Shown here: in pieces, positions 1 through 8,842 of the stretch
Position numbering within the stretch: the stretch's first letter is position 1
Layout: each line of letters opens with the position of its first letter
Source of the DNA: Rhodopseudomonas infernalis
Lineage (GTDB): Bacteria; Pseudomonadota; Alphaproteobacteria; Rhizobiales; Xanthobacteraceae
Length of the DNA: 64,000 nt
Assembly (NCBI RefSeq): GCF_022271405.1
Contig: NZ_JAJNAL010000005.1
Span: 108,302-172,301 of the forward strand
Direction of reading: 5' to 3'
Notes under the pieces: model-generated
What the model was told of the DNA's origin: nothing
Seen by the model: the letters and a program-made list of their open reading frames with translations, nothing else
Database searches by the model: none
Made by a program: the position numbers and the translations under genes

Positions 1-1218
1 GGCGCCGTCGCCGGCAAGATCGGCGCGGCCGACACCGCCGTGACGGTGATCGCCGAACTGCCGGGCGGCGCGATGAACGCCGACCAGGCGGCTTCGATCG
101 CCTCGGGCATCCTGTTGCGCGCCTATAAATTCGACCGCTACAAGACCAAGAAGAAGGACGACGATCAGGGGCCGGTGAATATCGGCCTGTCGCTTGCTGT
201 GGCGGACGTCGCCGCGACCAAGAAGGCGTACGCATCCGCCGGCGCCGTCGTCGACGGCGTCGTGCTCGCCCGCGAGCTCGTCAACGAGCCGCCGAACGTG
301 CTGTATCCGGATGAGTTCGCCAAGCGCGCGGCGCAGCTCAAGAAACTCGGCGTCGAAGTGCAGATCCTCGACGTGCCGGCGATGACCCGGTTGAAGATGG
401 GCGCGCTGCTCGGCGTGTCGCAGGGGTCGGCGCATGACGGTCGTACCGTGATCATGCGCTGGAACGGCGGCAAGAAGGGCGAGCAGCCGATCGCCTTCGT
501 GGGCAAGGGCGTCTGCTTCGACACCGGCGGCATTTCGATCAAGCCGTCGGCCAGCATGGAAGACATGAAGGGCGACATGGGCGGCGCGGCTTGCGTCGTC
601 GGCCTGATGCACGCGCTGGCGGCGCGCAAGGCCAAGGTCAATGTCGTCGGCGCGATCGGCCTGGTCGAAAACATGCCGGACGGCAACGCGCAGCGGCCGG
701 GCGATATCGTCACCTCGATGTCGGGGCAGACCATCGAGATCATCAACACCGACGCCGAAGGCCGCCTCGTGCTTGCCGACGTGCTTTGGTACGTCGCGCA
801 GAAGCATAAGCCGAAATTCATGGTCGACCTCGCCACGCTGACCGGCGCCATCATGGTGGCGCTCGGCACCGATCACGCCGGGCTGTTCTCCAACAACGAC
901 GAACTGGCGCAGCGGCTGACCGATGTCGGCCTGTCGACCGGCGAGAAGGTCTGGCGCATGCCGCTCGGGCCGGAATACGACAAGCAGATCGATTCCCAGT
1001 TCGCCGACATGAAGAACACCGGTTCGCGGAACGGCGGCTCGATCACCGCGGCGCAGTTCCTCCAGCGCTTCGTCGACGGCACGCCGTGGGCGCATCTCGA
1101 CATCGCCGGCACCGCGATGGGCGCGCCGAAGACCGACATCAACCGCAGCTGGGGTTCGGGCTACGGCGTGCGGCTGCTCAACGCGCTCGTGGCGGAGTAC
1201 TACGAAGCCAAGAAGTAG
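1..1218 (+). CDS. pepA: Leucyl aminopeptidase, 5' end outside window
   Basis: Cytosolic M17 leucine aminopeptidase, which removes N-terminal residues from peptides using two metal ions. The reading frame is open from base 1 with no start, so the N-terminal part lies upstream of the window; a GTG at 40 is internal. The M17 signature NTDAEGRL is present at about 750-775. The metal and active-site segment around [16 protein letters not shown] and MKGDMGGAA lies at about 500-590. The catalytic C-terminal domain is complete and ends YYEAKK. holC follows 11 bases later, an order common in proteobacteria. Family assignment is firm; only the N-terminus is missing. Confidence 0.97.
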   Translation, partial: GAVAGKIGAADTAVTVIAELPGGAMNADQAASIASGILLRAYKFDRYKTKKKDDDQGPVNIGLSLAVADVAATKKAYASAGAVVDGVVLARELVNEPPNVLYPDEFAKRAAQLKKLGVEVQILDVPAMTRLKMGALLGVSQGSAHDGRTVIMRWNGGKKGEQPIAFVGKGVCFDTGGISIKPSASMEDMKGDMGGAACVVGLMHALAARKAKVNVVGAIGLVENMPDGNAQRPGDIVTSMSGQTIEIINTDAEGRLVLADVLWYVAQKHKPKFMVDLATLTGAIMVALGTDHAGLFSNNDELAQRLTDVGLSTGEKVWRMPLGPEYDKQIDSQFADMKNTGSRNGGSITAAQFLQRFVDGTPWAHLDIAGTAMGAPKTDINRSWGSGYGVRLLNALVAEYYEAKK

Positions 1219-1229
1219 TTCGGTATGCG

Positions 1230-1682
1230 ATGACCGAAGTGCTCTTCTATCATTTGCAGGGGCGGACCATCGAGCAGGTGCTGCCGCCTCTGCTCGAGAA
1301 GTCGTTGGCGCGCGGCTGGCGCGTCGTCGTGCAGGCCGGGTCCGAAGAGCGCGCCGACGCGCTCGACGGCCACCTGTGGACCTATCGCGACGATTCGTTT
1401 CTGCCGCACGCCACCTGGCGCGTCGCCGACGCGGCGGAGCAGCCGGTCGTTCTGACCGCAGAAGACAGCAATCCGAACGCCGCGACGGTGCGGTTCCTGC
1501 TCGACAATGCCGCGCTGCCGGTCGACGCTGAGAACTACGAGCGCATGGTGTTGCTGTTCGACGGCGGTGACGATGACGCGGTGGCGATGGCGCGCGAGGC
1601 GTGGAAGCAATGCAAGGCGAGGGGCTTCGATGCGACTTACTGGCAGGCCGACGCCGAGGGCCGCTGGCAGCGGCGGCAATAG
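1230..1682 (+). CDS. holC: DNA polymerase III chi subunit
   Basis: HolC (chi) links the clamp-loader to single-strand-binding protein at the replication fork. The 150-residue product starts MTEVLFYHLQ and has the usual chi pattern: an early F-Y-H-L segment, then ERADALDGHLWTY and the DDSFLPH loop, with LFDGG near the C-terminus. The length is typical. The ATG at 1230 lies 11 bases after pepA and fits the family N-terminus; an upstream in-frame extension inside pepA is not needed. It is likely co-transcribed with pepA. Confidence 0.93.
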   Translation: MTEVLFYHLQGRTIEQVLPPLLEKSLARGWRVVVQAGSEERADALDGHLWTYRDDSFLPHATWRVADAAEQPVVLTAEDSNPNAATVRFLLDNAALPVDAENYERMVLLFDGGDDDAVAMAREAWKQCKARGFDATYWQADAEGRWQRRQ

Positions 1683-1802
1683 CCGGCGGTCGCCATTAAC
1701 GATAGTCTGGCGGTTCGTGACCGAGCGCCGCGGCGGTCACGGTCGTGCCGTAAATCGATGCTTGGACAGATGCTTATGCTGCGGGATGGGACACAATCGA
1801 TC

Positions 1803-2309
1803 GTGCTAGACAAGCTTTCCTGCCGACCAGTGCTGCTGACGCTGATGCTGGCTGCGCCGCTGCTCTCCGGTTGTTCGAACGCGTCGGACTACTTCTCGCG
1901 TGACGCCGAATGGTTCTCGCGACCGGGCCGCGTGTTCATCAAGAATATCTCGATCGAAACTCCGCCGCTGACGCCGGACAAGCCGGTGACGCCTGAGGAT
2001 ATGATCAGCGGGGACGGCACATGTCCCGGCATGGTGCCACCCGGAACCGATCCGGCCGCGGCGGGCGATGCAGCGCCGCGCAGCGGTACGGTGGCGCTCG
2101 GTCACACCGAATGCGACGTCGCTCGCGGCCTGGGCGTGCCGGACAATGTCGGTCTGTCGACCAATCCACGCGGCGACCGTGTCGCGGTGCTGACCTATTC
2201 GAAGGGCCCGCGCGCCGGCATCTACACCTTCACCGCCGGCCGCCTGACCGACATCGAGCGTGCGCCGCAGCCCGCCGCGCAGCCCAAGCCGACGAGGCGC
2301 CGGCATTAA
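1803..2309 (+). CDS. Small lipoprotein, possibly BamE/OmlA-like
   Basis: Hypothetical envelope lipoprotein. From the GTG at 1803 the protein begins with a basic segment, a hydrophobic stretch and a lipobox (LLSGC, Cys about residue 23), so it should be processed by signal peptidase II. An ATG at 1758 would add 15 residues before the signal and is less likely. The C-terminal half (HTECDVARGLGVPDN, then VLTYSKGPRAGIYTFTAGRL) has the cadence of BamE/OmlA-type domains, which is inference only. It ends in a Pro/Arg-rich tail. It sits alone after holC with a 120-base gap. Confidence 0.6.
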   Translation: MLDKLSCRPVLLTLMLAAPLLSGCSNASDYFSRDAEWFSRPGRVFIKNISIETPPLTPDKPVTPEDMISGDGTCPGMVPPGTDPAAAGDAAPRSGTVALGHTECDVARGLGVPDNVGLSTNPRGDRVAVLTYSKGPRAGIYTFTAGRLTDIERAPQPAAQPKPTRRRH

Positions 2310-2432
2310 CGCGGGCGCGAGCACCCTTGGACCGAGCACATGCCGGAGCTTCGCGCTGTGGGGGCGCCGCGTAGACTTCCGAGGTGGTGAACCAAACCGC
2401 GTGCGATTAATTGATCGTTTGAGAGGTAGAGC

Positions 2433-2594
2433 ATGCTCGCCAGCAAGCGATCGACCCGATTACTTGGAATGGCCCAGGCCTTGAGCTGGCTGCGCTCTGG
2501 CGCGTCAGGCAAGACGCCGCAGGTTCGGCCGCCCAGCCGGCGCAAGGCGCGCCCCGGCGCCACCGCAGCACGCGCACGGGCCCGCCAGGCCTGA
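2433..2594 (+). CDS. Possible 53-residue basic peptide
   Basis: Short open frame starting MLASKRSTRL, preceded by GAGAGG 6 bases before the ATG and ending 7 bases before the phosphodiesterase start. The product is very basic (Arg/Lys-rich C-terminal half) with no recognised domain. Spacing and ribosome-binding site favour translation, perhaps as a leader coupled to the next gene. The composition could equally come from random GC-rich DNA, so it is weakly supported. Confidence 0.25.
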   Translation: MLASKRSTRLLGMAQALSWLRSGASGKTPQVRPPSRRKARPGATAARARARQA

Positions 2595-2601
2595 CATCCG
2601 G

Positions 2602-3063
2602 ATGACGGTGGTCGGCATCATCTCGGATACGCACGGTCTGCTGCGCCCCGAGGCGGTGCGACGACTGACGGGGGTCGACGCCATCATCCACGCCGGCGAC
2701 ATCGGCGACCCCGCGATTATCGAGACCCTGCGCACGCTTGCCCCCGTGACGGCGATCCGCGGCAATATCGACCGCGGCGACTGGGCGCGCGCCTATCGGG
2801 AGACCGAACGGGTGGAGATCGCCGGCCGGACGCTCTTCGTGCTGCACGATTTCAAGACCCTCGCCATCGATCCGGAGTCGGACGGCGTCGACGTCGTCGT
2901 GTGCGGTCATTCGCATGCGCCAAGGATCGAGACCCAAGGCAGCGTGCTGATCCTCAACCCCGGCAGCGCGGGCCCGCGCCGTTTCAAGCTCCCGGTCACC
3001 CTTGCGATGCTGGAACTCGCGGATGGGCAGATGCACGCGGAGATTCATGAGTTGTTGAGGTGA
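2602..3063 (+). CDS. YfcE/MJ0936-family metallophosphoesterase
   Basis: Single-domain calcineurin-like phosphodiesterase of 153 residues. The metal-binding blocks are in order: ISDTHG (residues about 7-12), HAGDIGD (about 31-37), RGNID (about 53-57), LHDF, and GHSHAP (about 99-104). This spacing is that of the YfcE/MJ0936 group, which hydrolyses phosphodiester bonds with two divalent metals; the physiological substrate is usually unknown. The length is normal and no signal peptide is seen, so it should be cytosolic. Confidence 0.9.
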   Translation: MTVVGIISDTHGLLRPEAVRRLTGVDAIIHAGDIGDPAIIETLRTLAPVTAIRGNIDRGDWARAYRETERVEIAGRTLFVLHDFKTLAIDPESDGVDVVVCGHSHAPRIETQGSVLILNPGSAGPRRFKLPVTLAMLELADGQMHAEIHELLR

Positions 3064-3183
3064 AGCGACCGAACCCTGTGCCTGATGAACGAAAGCTTCG
3101 CGTGGGTTGCGGTCGGCCGAAGAGAATGGTCGGCTGATCGGCGATAGGCTCGAAGGCACGATCCCTCTGGTGCGCGGGCTGTT

Positions 3184-3927
3184 TTATTCAAGGATCGGCA
3201 ACGGGCCCTTTGTTCCGATGAGGATCTGATTGCATTCGTCGCGGATTCCGTAGTCCATGTTTTCGAATGTCTGCATAACGAACCACAATCCGGACGCGCG
3301 CGAAAGCAACGCGGCGATGTCATATCCCCAGTCGATGGTGACCAGAGCTCCTTGTCCGTCTATCGGGTTGCCGTGATACTCCGGCGGCAGGATATGCTCG
3401 ATCGAACCGTCCTCCGACCGACGAGCTCTCCTCCGGCTGAGGTTGAACCTTCTCACGACAGGAACCGACATGATTGTCGCTCCGCCGTCTCGCAGGGTTC
3501 TCGCAATTTCGGCGATCGCTTTGAAAGGATCCATGATGTGTTCGAAGACATCCTGTGTGACCACCAGATCGAAGGATTTGTCATCGAATGTTTGTCGTTC
3601 CAGATTTTGAACGATGTAGTTCTTACATGGCAACCTGGTATCAACGATCTCGCCAAGCGGGAGGTTGGGGTCGTACTGTGAAGCCGTATAATTTTTGCAT
3701 TCCGACACCAGTCGTCGGCTGACAATGTCCCAGCCGGGTGAACTCTCATGAACACGCAGGTCACGCCAGCCCGGACGGAAGCGATTCAATGCAAACCACA
3801 GCGCCCTTTGCCGAGGCCCTGATTGGCAATCGCTACAGTGTAAGGATCGGTAAACGTCGGGCGTCTTCATCTGAAAGGTCACTTGCCTTTCGCAGATTGG
3901 GCAGAACCCCGGTGTCTGCGGCTGCAT
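3184..3927 (-). CDS. SAM-dependent methyltransferase with N-terminal Cys cluster
   Basis: Class I methyltransferase of 247 residues. The start chosen is the ATG at 3927, preceded by AGGGAG; a longer frame would overlap the convergent gene at 4120. The N-terminus has a CPICE and CSDC pair, a likely small zinc knuckle. The core has FDLVVTQDVFEHIMDPFKAIAEI followed by LRDGGATIMSVPV, typical of Methyltransf_11 proteins acting on sugars, lipids or small molecules. Base composition is visibly AT-richer than its neighbours, a sign of possible horizontal origin. The substrate is unknown. Confidence 0.8.
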   Translation of the reverse strand: MQPQTPGFCPICERQVTFQMKTPDVYRSLHCSDCQSGPRQRALWFALNRFRPGWRDLRVHESSPGWDIVSRRLVSECKNYTASQYDPNLPLGEIVDTRLPCKNYIVQNLERQTFDDKSFDLVVTQDVFEHIMDPFKAIAEIARTLRDGGATIMSVPVVRRFNLSRRRARRSEDGSIEHILPPEYHGNPIDGQGALVTIDWGYDIAALLSRASGLWFVMQTFENMDYGIRDECNQILIGTKGPLPILE

Positions 3928-4119
3928 GAATCTCCCTTTCGCGCCGATCGAAGATGTTGGCCGTTCAGATCTCGGCAGGCGAACATAAGCCGCTGTGACT
4001 ATAGTAAGTTCTTTCGACCAGTCCACCGCCGCAATATTCGCGGCGAGGCTTCCCGGCCTTGACCGCGTCCGCGTGAGCGCCAAAGAAGACTTGGCTGTTG
4101 TGAAGAATGCAGAGGGACG

Positions 4120-4464
4120 ATGCCGCATCTTGTGATTGACTATTCGGCCGATCATCTCGGCCGGGACCGTATCGCGGTTGTGATGGACGAACTCGCCGCG
4201 ACCGCCGCGGCGACCGGGGTGATGAACGTGGCCGACATCAAGGTGCGCGCCCGCAGCTTCGACGACTATCTGGTCGCCGGGCGGCGCGACAGCTTCGTCC
4301 ATCTCGCCGTCTACCTGCTGGCTGGCCGCACGCCGGAGCAGAAGGAGGAGCTCAGCATCGCGCTGCGCAGAACTCTGGTCGAACACTGCGCCGACATCAC
4401 CAGCATCAGCGTCGACATCCGCGACATGGACCCGATTGCCTACAAGAAGCGGCTGAAAGAGTAG
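4120..4464 (+). CDS. 5-carboxymethyl-2-hydroxymuconate isomerase-like tautomerase
   Basis: A 114-residue protein of the CHMI family (tautomerase superfamily), which isomerises 5-carboxymethyl-2-hydroxymuconate in homoprotocatechuate breakdown using an N-terminal proline exposed after Met removal. It starts MPHLVIDYS and contains IKVRARSFDDYLVAG and a C-terminal DISSISVDIRDMDP-like segment as in the family. No other homoprotocatechuate genes are adjacent, so the true substrate here is uncertain. Confidence 0.85.
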   Translation: MPHLVIDYSADHLGRDRIAVVMDELAATAAATGVMNVADIKVRARSFDDYLVAGRRDSFVHLAVYLLAGRTPEQKEELSIALRRTLVEHCADITSISVDIRDMDPIAYKKRLKE

Positions 4465-4576
4465 GCGAGCTGGGGCGACGGAGCGGGCCGACGCAGAAAG
4501 GTCGCGTGGGTCGGGCGCAGTGGGTGCCCGCGTGGAGCGATGGGTTTCGCTGCGCTCAACTCATCCTACGTTTGGG

Positions 4577-5083
4577 TCACGCGGGGGCTGTCGCGAACGG
4601 CAGCCGTGCGTGCGGTCGCCATGGGCCGCCGAGATATTCCCACACCAGCAGTCCGGAGGCTTCGCCCCGGCGCGCGACGAAGCCGGCGCCGAGCGTGTCG
4701 TACAGCGCGCGCGCCAACTCCGGCGGCACCTTGTTCTGGATGGTGACGTGCGGCTGCCAGCTCTGCGCGTCCTGGCGCGTCAGCGTGCCGTCCAGCGCGG
4801 CGACGATGCGCGTGCGGAGCTGGGCGAGTTCGGGCGCCTCGGCGGCGACGGCGACGCCGCTGCCGAGGAAGCGGACCCGGTCGAATGTCAGCGCGAGCGG
4901 CTGCTGCGGCAACGCGATTGTCCGCAGCCGATCGACCTGCGCGGCGGTCAGCGTGTGAAACAGCGTCAGATGCGCCGGCAGCCAGTTTCGTTCCGCCGGG
5001 AAATGCCGGCGCCGCAAGGCGTCGAGCCAGCCGAAGCTGTCGGCGTCGAGTTCGGCGGTGAGGATGAACGTCGTTGGGTGCAT
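4577..5083 (-). CDS. 2H phosphoesterase / 2'-5' RNA ligase-like protein
   Basis: A 168-residue member of the 2H phosphoesterase superfamily (LigT/YjcG-like). Both catalytic H-x-T/S motifs are visible: HLTLFH at about residue 38 and HVTIQN at about residue 117. Such proteins hydrolyse or ligate 2',5' or 2',3'-cyclic phosphodiester links. It starts MHPTTFILTAELD at 5083, the only good start. It is followed on the same strand, upstream, by the NAD-binding gene, and the two may be co-transcribed. Confidence 0.8.
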   Translation of the reverse strand: MHPTTFILTAELDADSFGWLDALRRRHFPAERNWLPAHLTLFHTLTAAQVDRLRTIALPQQPLALTFDRVRFLGSGVAVAAEAPELAQLRTRIVAALDGTLTRQDAQSWQPHVTIQNKVPPELARALYDTLGAGFVARRGEASGLLVWEYLGGPWRPHARLPFATAPA

Positions 5084-5129
5084 GGGAATTTGAAGGCGAT
5101 GAGTGCCGGTCGGCCCGCGTGGTGCCGGC

Positions 5130-5789
5130 TCAGTTCGGCAGCAGCGCCATCATCTCCCGCCAGTGATAGATCTGCGGGCTCGGCGCGTCGGTCCGCGCCG
5201 CCGCGACCATTGCCCGCGCGACGTCGCCGCCGTCGATGCCGCGAAAGCGATCGGCGGGGCCGGCCAGCAACGGGTTGAGCAGGCGCGCCAAGCCGATATA
5301 CAGCTGCTCCAGCGGGCGATGCTCACCGCGCTCGCCCATCAGCATTGATGGGCGGAAGATGTGGGTCTGCGGAAAGCCCAGCGCGATGACGTCGCGTTCG
5401 GTCTCGCCCTTGGTGCGGAGATAGAACGACCGCGACGATGCGTCGGCGCCCACCGCAGTGACCAGGAACGCCGCATGCGCGCCGTTGCGCCGAGCGATGC
5501 GCGTCGCCTCGACCGGATAGTCGTGATCAATCCGGTAGTACGCCGCCTCGTCTGGCGTCTGCTTGCGGGTGGTGCCGAGTGCGACAAACACCTCGTCTGC
5601 CTCGAGCTGCGTGGCCAATGCCGGCAGAGTGCCGAGATCGCCGATCAGTACCGTCAGCTTGGGATCGCTCAGCGCCAGCGGCCGCCGTGTTACTGCGATC
5701 ACCCGCGTGTAGTCGGGGCTGCTGAGCAAGCCGCGCAGCAGCTGCGAGCCGATGAACCCGGTGGCGCCGAAGACGAGCGCGATTGTCAT
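5130..5789 (-). CDS. NAD(P)-binding atypical SDR (NmrA/HTATIP2-like)
   Basis: An approximately 219-residue Rossmann protein beginning MTIALVFGATGFIGSQLLRGL, with the GxxGxxG dinucleotide-binding motif at the N-terminus. The middle has DEVFVALGTTRKQ and the segment around SFYLRTKGETER, which places it among oligomerisation or short-chain reductase-like atypical SDRs. A second ATG at 5807 would add six residues; the start at 5789 fits the Rossmann strand better. Substrate unknown. Confidence 0.78.
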   Translation of the reverse strand: MTIALVFGATGFIGSQLLRGLLSSPDYTRVIAVTRRPLALSDPKLTVLIGDLGTLPALATQLEADEVFVALGTTRKQTPDEAAYYRIDHDYPVEATRIARRNGAHAAFLVTAVGADASSRSFYLRTKGETERDVIALGFPQTHIFRPSMLMGERGEHRPLEQLYIGLARLLNPLLAGPADRFRGIDGGDVARAMVAAARTDAPSPQIYHWREMMALLPN

Positions 5790-6008
5790 GGCAAGGCGTC
5801 GCGGCATGCGGTCATGCCGGGTAGGATCGCATGCGGCACAGGAGAGCGCAACGCTGTCGGTGAGTTAAACGGCGTCACCGGCCGAGCCGCAGGCTCTATC
5901 TGCTCTTTCCAACCATCGCCGATCGGCAGCATCTGGCGACGCACGAGATGGATTGTCGCTCGAGCTGCGATCGTTTTCGTGACGGGAGACGAGTAGTCGG
6001 TGCCGACG
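5790..6008. other. Intergenic, nothing recognised
   Basis: About 200 bases between two minus-strand genes. I see no RNA gene, clear terminator or member of the palindromic repeat families here. Confidence 0.5.
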
Positions 6009-7496
6009 CTATCCTTTTGCGTCTCGGCAGGGAGAGGTGGCCATTTCCCTGACGATCTCCTCGGCGAGCTTGCCGAGCTTCCTGATCGCATTCCTGATTT
6101 CCGGCGTCAGCTTTGCGCCAACCGATAAGCGAAAGCAGTGGTCGAAGCGGTTGCTGACAGAAAAGATCGGCCCCGGCGCGATCGAGATCCCCAGCTTGAG
6201 AGCGCGTCGATAGAATTCCATCGCATCGAACGGAGGGGGAATTTCGATCCAAAACAAAAACCCGCCCTCCGGGTTCGTGGCCGTGCTTCCGATCGGGAAC
6301 GTGTCCTTGATCAATTTTCGGACCTGATCACGCTGCCTCAGAAACAAATCCGACAGCCGACTGCAATGTTTCGCGTATCGACGTCCATTCAAATACTCGA
6401 CCAGTGTGTACTGCGACAGGGTCGAGACGGCAGTCGGACGGCGCAACTGAATGTCCTTGACGACGTCGGCGTGTTTGCCGGGAACGCACCATCCGACCCG
6501 CAGGCCTGGTGACAGGATCTTGGAGAAGGAGCCGCAGTAGACCGTATTTCCGTAGAAGTCGAAGCTCGCCAGCGCCTTCACCGGCTTGTTGCGGAAATTG
6601 AGGTCGCTGTAGACGTCGTCTTCGATGACGGGGATTGAGCGCTGGTTCATGGCATCCGTGATCGCCCGCAGCGCGTAGGGCTCCATGCAGCAGCCGAATG
6701 GATTTTCGAACGTCGGGTTCAGGACGACGGCCTGAACCTTGTTGTCGTCCGCGGCCCTGATCAGTTCATCGACATCGATGCCCGTCGTCGGGTGAGTGGC
6801 GATCTCGATCACGTGTAGACCCGCTTCCTGAATCTCCTGAAGAATGCCGAAGAAGGTCGGAGACTCGACAGCGACGGCATCGCCGGGTCTCGTCAGGGCC
6901 CGAAGCGCGATCGCCATTGCATCCGTTTCTCCCGCGGTAATCAGGACGTCCGTCTCGGAGACCAATAGTCCGCGGCGTTGCAGGAAGGCCGCCACGGCTC
7001 GGCGCAGTTCGGGCACGCCGTGAGGATCGGATGTTTTGTAGATCGACGGGCCATGAACCCTGACAGCCCGCTTCATCGCCTCAGTCAGTTCGGCAGTCGG
7101 CAGCAAGTTCTTGGCAACCTCCGCCGCGCCGAAGGCCAGCAGGTCCGATGTGCGGAACGCTTTGAACAGATCCTGGATGAGGTGGTGAACGTCGACGGGG
7201 TGCGGACCCTGCGACGACTCGGTCGGACGGGGAATGTCCAGCATGGCCGGCTCGAGGCTGCGCTTCTTGGACCCTGCGGGCCGTCTGACAAAAAATCCCG
7301 AGCGTTCGCGGGAATACGCAAGCCCGCGCGCTTCAAGCTCGACCAGCACCCGGACCGCCGTCGATTGCGACGCGCCCTCTGTCGCCATCAACTGGCGGAC
7401 CGACGGGAGCCGATCTCCGTGTCGGTAGATGTCCATCTCGACCGCCCCGATGAGGCGCTCGAGGATTTTCTCATACCGGTAGGATCGATGCTTCAC
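6009..7496 (-). CDS. MocR/PdxR-type GntR-aminotransferase regulator
   Basis: A 495-residue transcription factor with an N-terminal GntR winged helix (about residues 1-75, with GDRLPSVRQLMATEGASQSTAVRVL) fused to a fold-type I aminotransferase-like domain (about 110-490). The PLP lysine lies in the CGSFSKILSPGLRVGW segment. The start is a GTG at 7496. MocR proteins sense PLP or a PLP adduct and usually control divergent genes. This one is divergent from an amino-acid catabolic operon containing two PLP enzymes, so it is very probably that operon's regulator. Confidence 0.9.
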   Translation of the reverse strand: MKHRSYRYEKILERLIGAVEMDIYRHGDRLPSVRQLMATEGASQSTAVRVLVELEARGLAYSRERSGFFVRRPAGSKKRSLEPAMLDIPRPTESSQGPHPVDVHHLIQDLFKAFRTSDLLAFGAAEVAKNLLPTAELTEAMKRAVRVHGPSIYKTSDPHGVPELRRAVAAFLQRRGLLVSETDVLITAGETDAMAIALRALTRPGDAVAVESPTFFGILQEIQEAGLHVIEIATHPTTGIDVDELIRAADDNKVQAVVLNPTFENPFGCCMEPYALRAITDAMNQRSIPVIEDDVYSDLNFRNKPVKALASFDFYGNTVYCGSFSKILSPGLRVGWCVPGKHADVVKDIQLRRPTAVSTLSQYTLVEYLNGRRYAKHCSRLSDLFLRQRDQVRKLIKDTFPIGSTATNPEGGFLFWIEIPPPFDAMEFYRRALKLGISIAPGPIFSVSNRFDHCFRLSVGAKLTPEIRNAIRKLGKLAEEIVREMATSPCRDAKG

Positions 7497-7510
7497 GACA
7501 AACCGATGTC

Positions 7511-7542
7511 ATCTGTGTTCGAATCTTAGATTGAATCTGTGT
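7511..7542. promoter_or_regulatory. Direct repeats in divergent promoter, candidate MocR operator
   Basis: ATCTGTGT occurs at 7511-7518 and again at 7535-7542, exactly 24 bp apart. GAATCT occurs at 7521-7526 and 7533-7538 around a TTA centre. The repeats sit between the divergent MocR gene and the transporter. MocR regulators commonly bind paired direct repeats, so this is a plausible operator; not proven. Confidence 0.4.
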
Positions 7543-7622
7543 CTACAAACGACGCGTCACTCACGTCTTACTGGAGGCAACGCGCACGGCGTGAATATGT
7601 ATTGTTATCAAAGGATTATAGT

Positions 7623-8816
7623 ATGCGTGACTTTTCGGTCTCGGCCGTTGTCGCCGGACTAATCGCCGTTATCATATCTTATGCCGGGCCGTTGGTCATT
7701 GTTTTCCAGGCCGCCAATGCGGCGCAATTGCCACCAGAAGTTGTGTCGTCGTGGATCGGTGCGATTTCAATCGGATCGGGCGTCGCCGCGATCGTCATGA
7801 GCCTGATCTATCGGGCGCCGTGCATCACGGCATGGTCGACGCCGGGCGCGGCGCTGCTGGTGCTGGCGCTGCCGTCGATACCCTACGCCCAAGCGATCGG
7901 GGCGTTCGTCTTTGCTGCGGCCGTCTGCACCTTCCTCGGCTTGTCCGGCTTGTTCGATACGGTGGTCTCCCGCATCCCGAAGGGGATTGCCGCAGCGATG
8001 CTGGCCGGCATCCTGTTTCGCTTCGGGGCGGATATCTTCGGAGCGTTCAGCGCCGATCCCATCGGCGTGGGGCTGATGGTGTCCGTGTATCTCATCGCCA
8101 AGCGTACAATCCCCCGGTACGCGATCACGGCGGTGCTCTGCACAGGCCTGGCGATTGCGTTCGCCGCAGGTGAGATTCACACGGCCGAGCTGTCCCTCGA
8201 GTTTGCGAAGCCGGTCTTCACGGCCCCTGAATTTTCCTGGCAGTCGATCCTCAGTCTCGGCGTGCCGCTCGCGCTGGTGACCTTGACGGGGCAGTTCGTT
8301 CCCGGCATCGCGGTGCTGCGGACGTTCGGCTATAAGACGCCCGCCAATCCGCTGGTCTGGATCACGTCCGCGATCTCGCTGGTGATTGCGCCGTTCGGCT
8401 CGCACGGCATCAACCTCGCTGCGATCACCGCCGCGATCTGTTCCGGTCCCGAAGCGCATCCGGACCCCCGCAAGCGCTACGTCGCGGGCGTCGCACTGGG
8501 CGTATTCTACATCATCGCAGGGATCTTCGGCGCGACGCTGGTCACGATCTTCGCGGCGCTTCCGAAGACGATGATCGCCACACTTGCCGGGCTCGCTTTG
8601 CTCGGAGCCATCGCAAGCGGGCTGACCGCGGCGATGGCCGAGGAGAAGGTGCGGGAAAGCGCCTTGATCACGTTCCTCGTGACCGCATCCGGCACCTCGT
8701 TCCTCGGGCTGGGGTCTGCATTCTGGGGGCTGATCGTCGGGCTGATCGCTTACCTGGTCTGGAGCGTCTGGCTGATCTCGACAACTCGGGCGCAGCTCGC
8801 GCCGGCCAAGGACTAA
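7623..8816 (+). CDS. BenE-family membrane transporter
   Basis: A polytopic inner-membrane protein of about 397 residues and about 11-12 hydrophobic segments, of the BenE (benoate:H+ symporter, NCS2-related) family. The family-type first helix is in AVVAGLIAVIISYAGPLVIVFQAA. An in-frame GTG at 7539 exists, but the ATG at 7623 has AAAGGA seven bases upstream and gives the normal family length, so it is preferred. As first gene of the operon with amino-acid enzymes it probably imports their substrate rather than benzoate. This is inference. Confidence 0.82.
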   Translation: MRDFSVSAVVAGLIAVIISYAGPLVIVFQAANAAQLPPEVVSSWIGAISIGSGVAAIVMSLIYRAPCITAWSTPGAALLVLALPSIPYAQAIGAFVFAAAVCTFLGLSGLFDTVVSRIPKGIAAAMLAGILFRFGADIFGAFSADPIGVGLMVSVYLIAKRTIPRYAITAVLCTGLAIAFAAGEIHTAELSLEFAKPVFTAPEFSWQSILSLGVPLALVTLTGQFVPGIAVLRTFGYKTPANPLVWITSAISLVIAPFGSHGINLAAITAAICSGPEAHPDPRKRYVAGVALGVFYIIAGIFGATLVTIFAALPKTMIATLAGLALLGAIASGLTAAMAEEKVRESALITFLVTASGTSFLGLGSAFWGLIVGLIAYLVWSVWLISTTRAQLAPAKD

Positions 8817-8842
8817 TCCCTCGCACAGCCGGAAACGATCCA

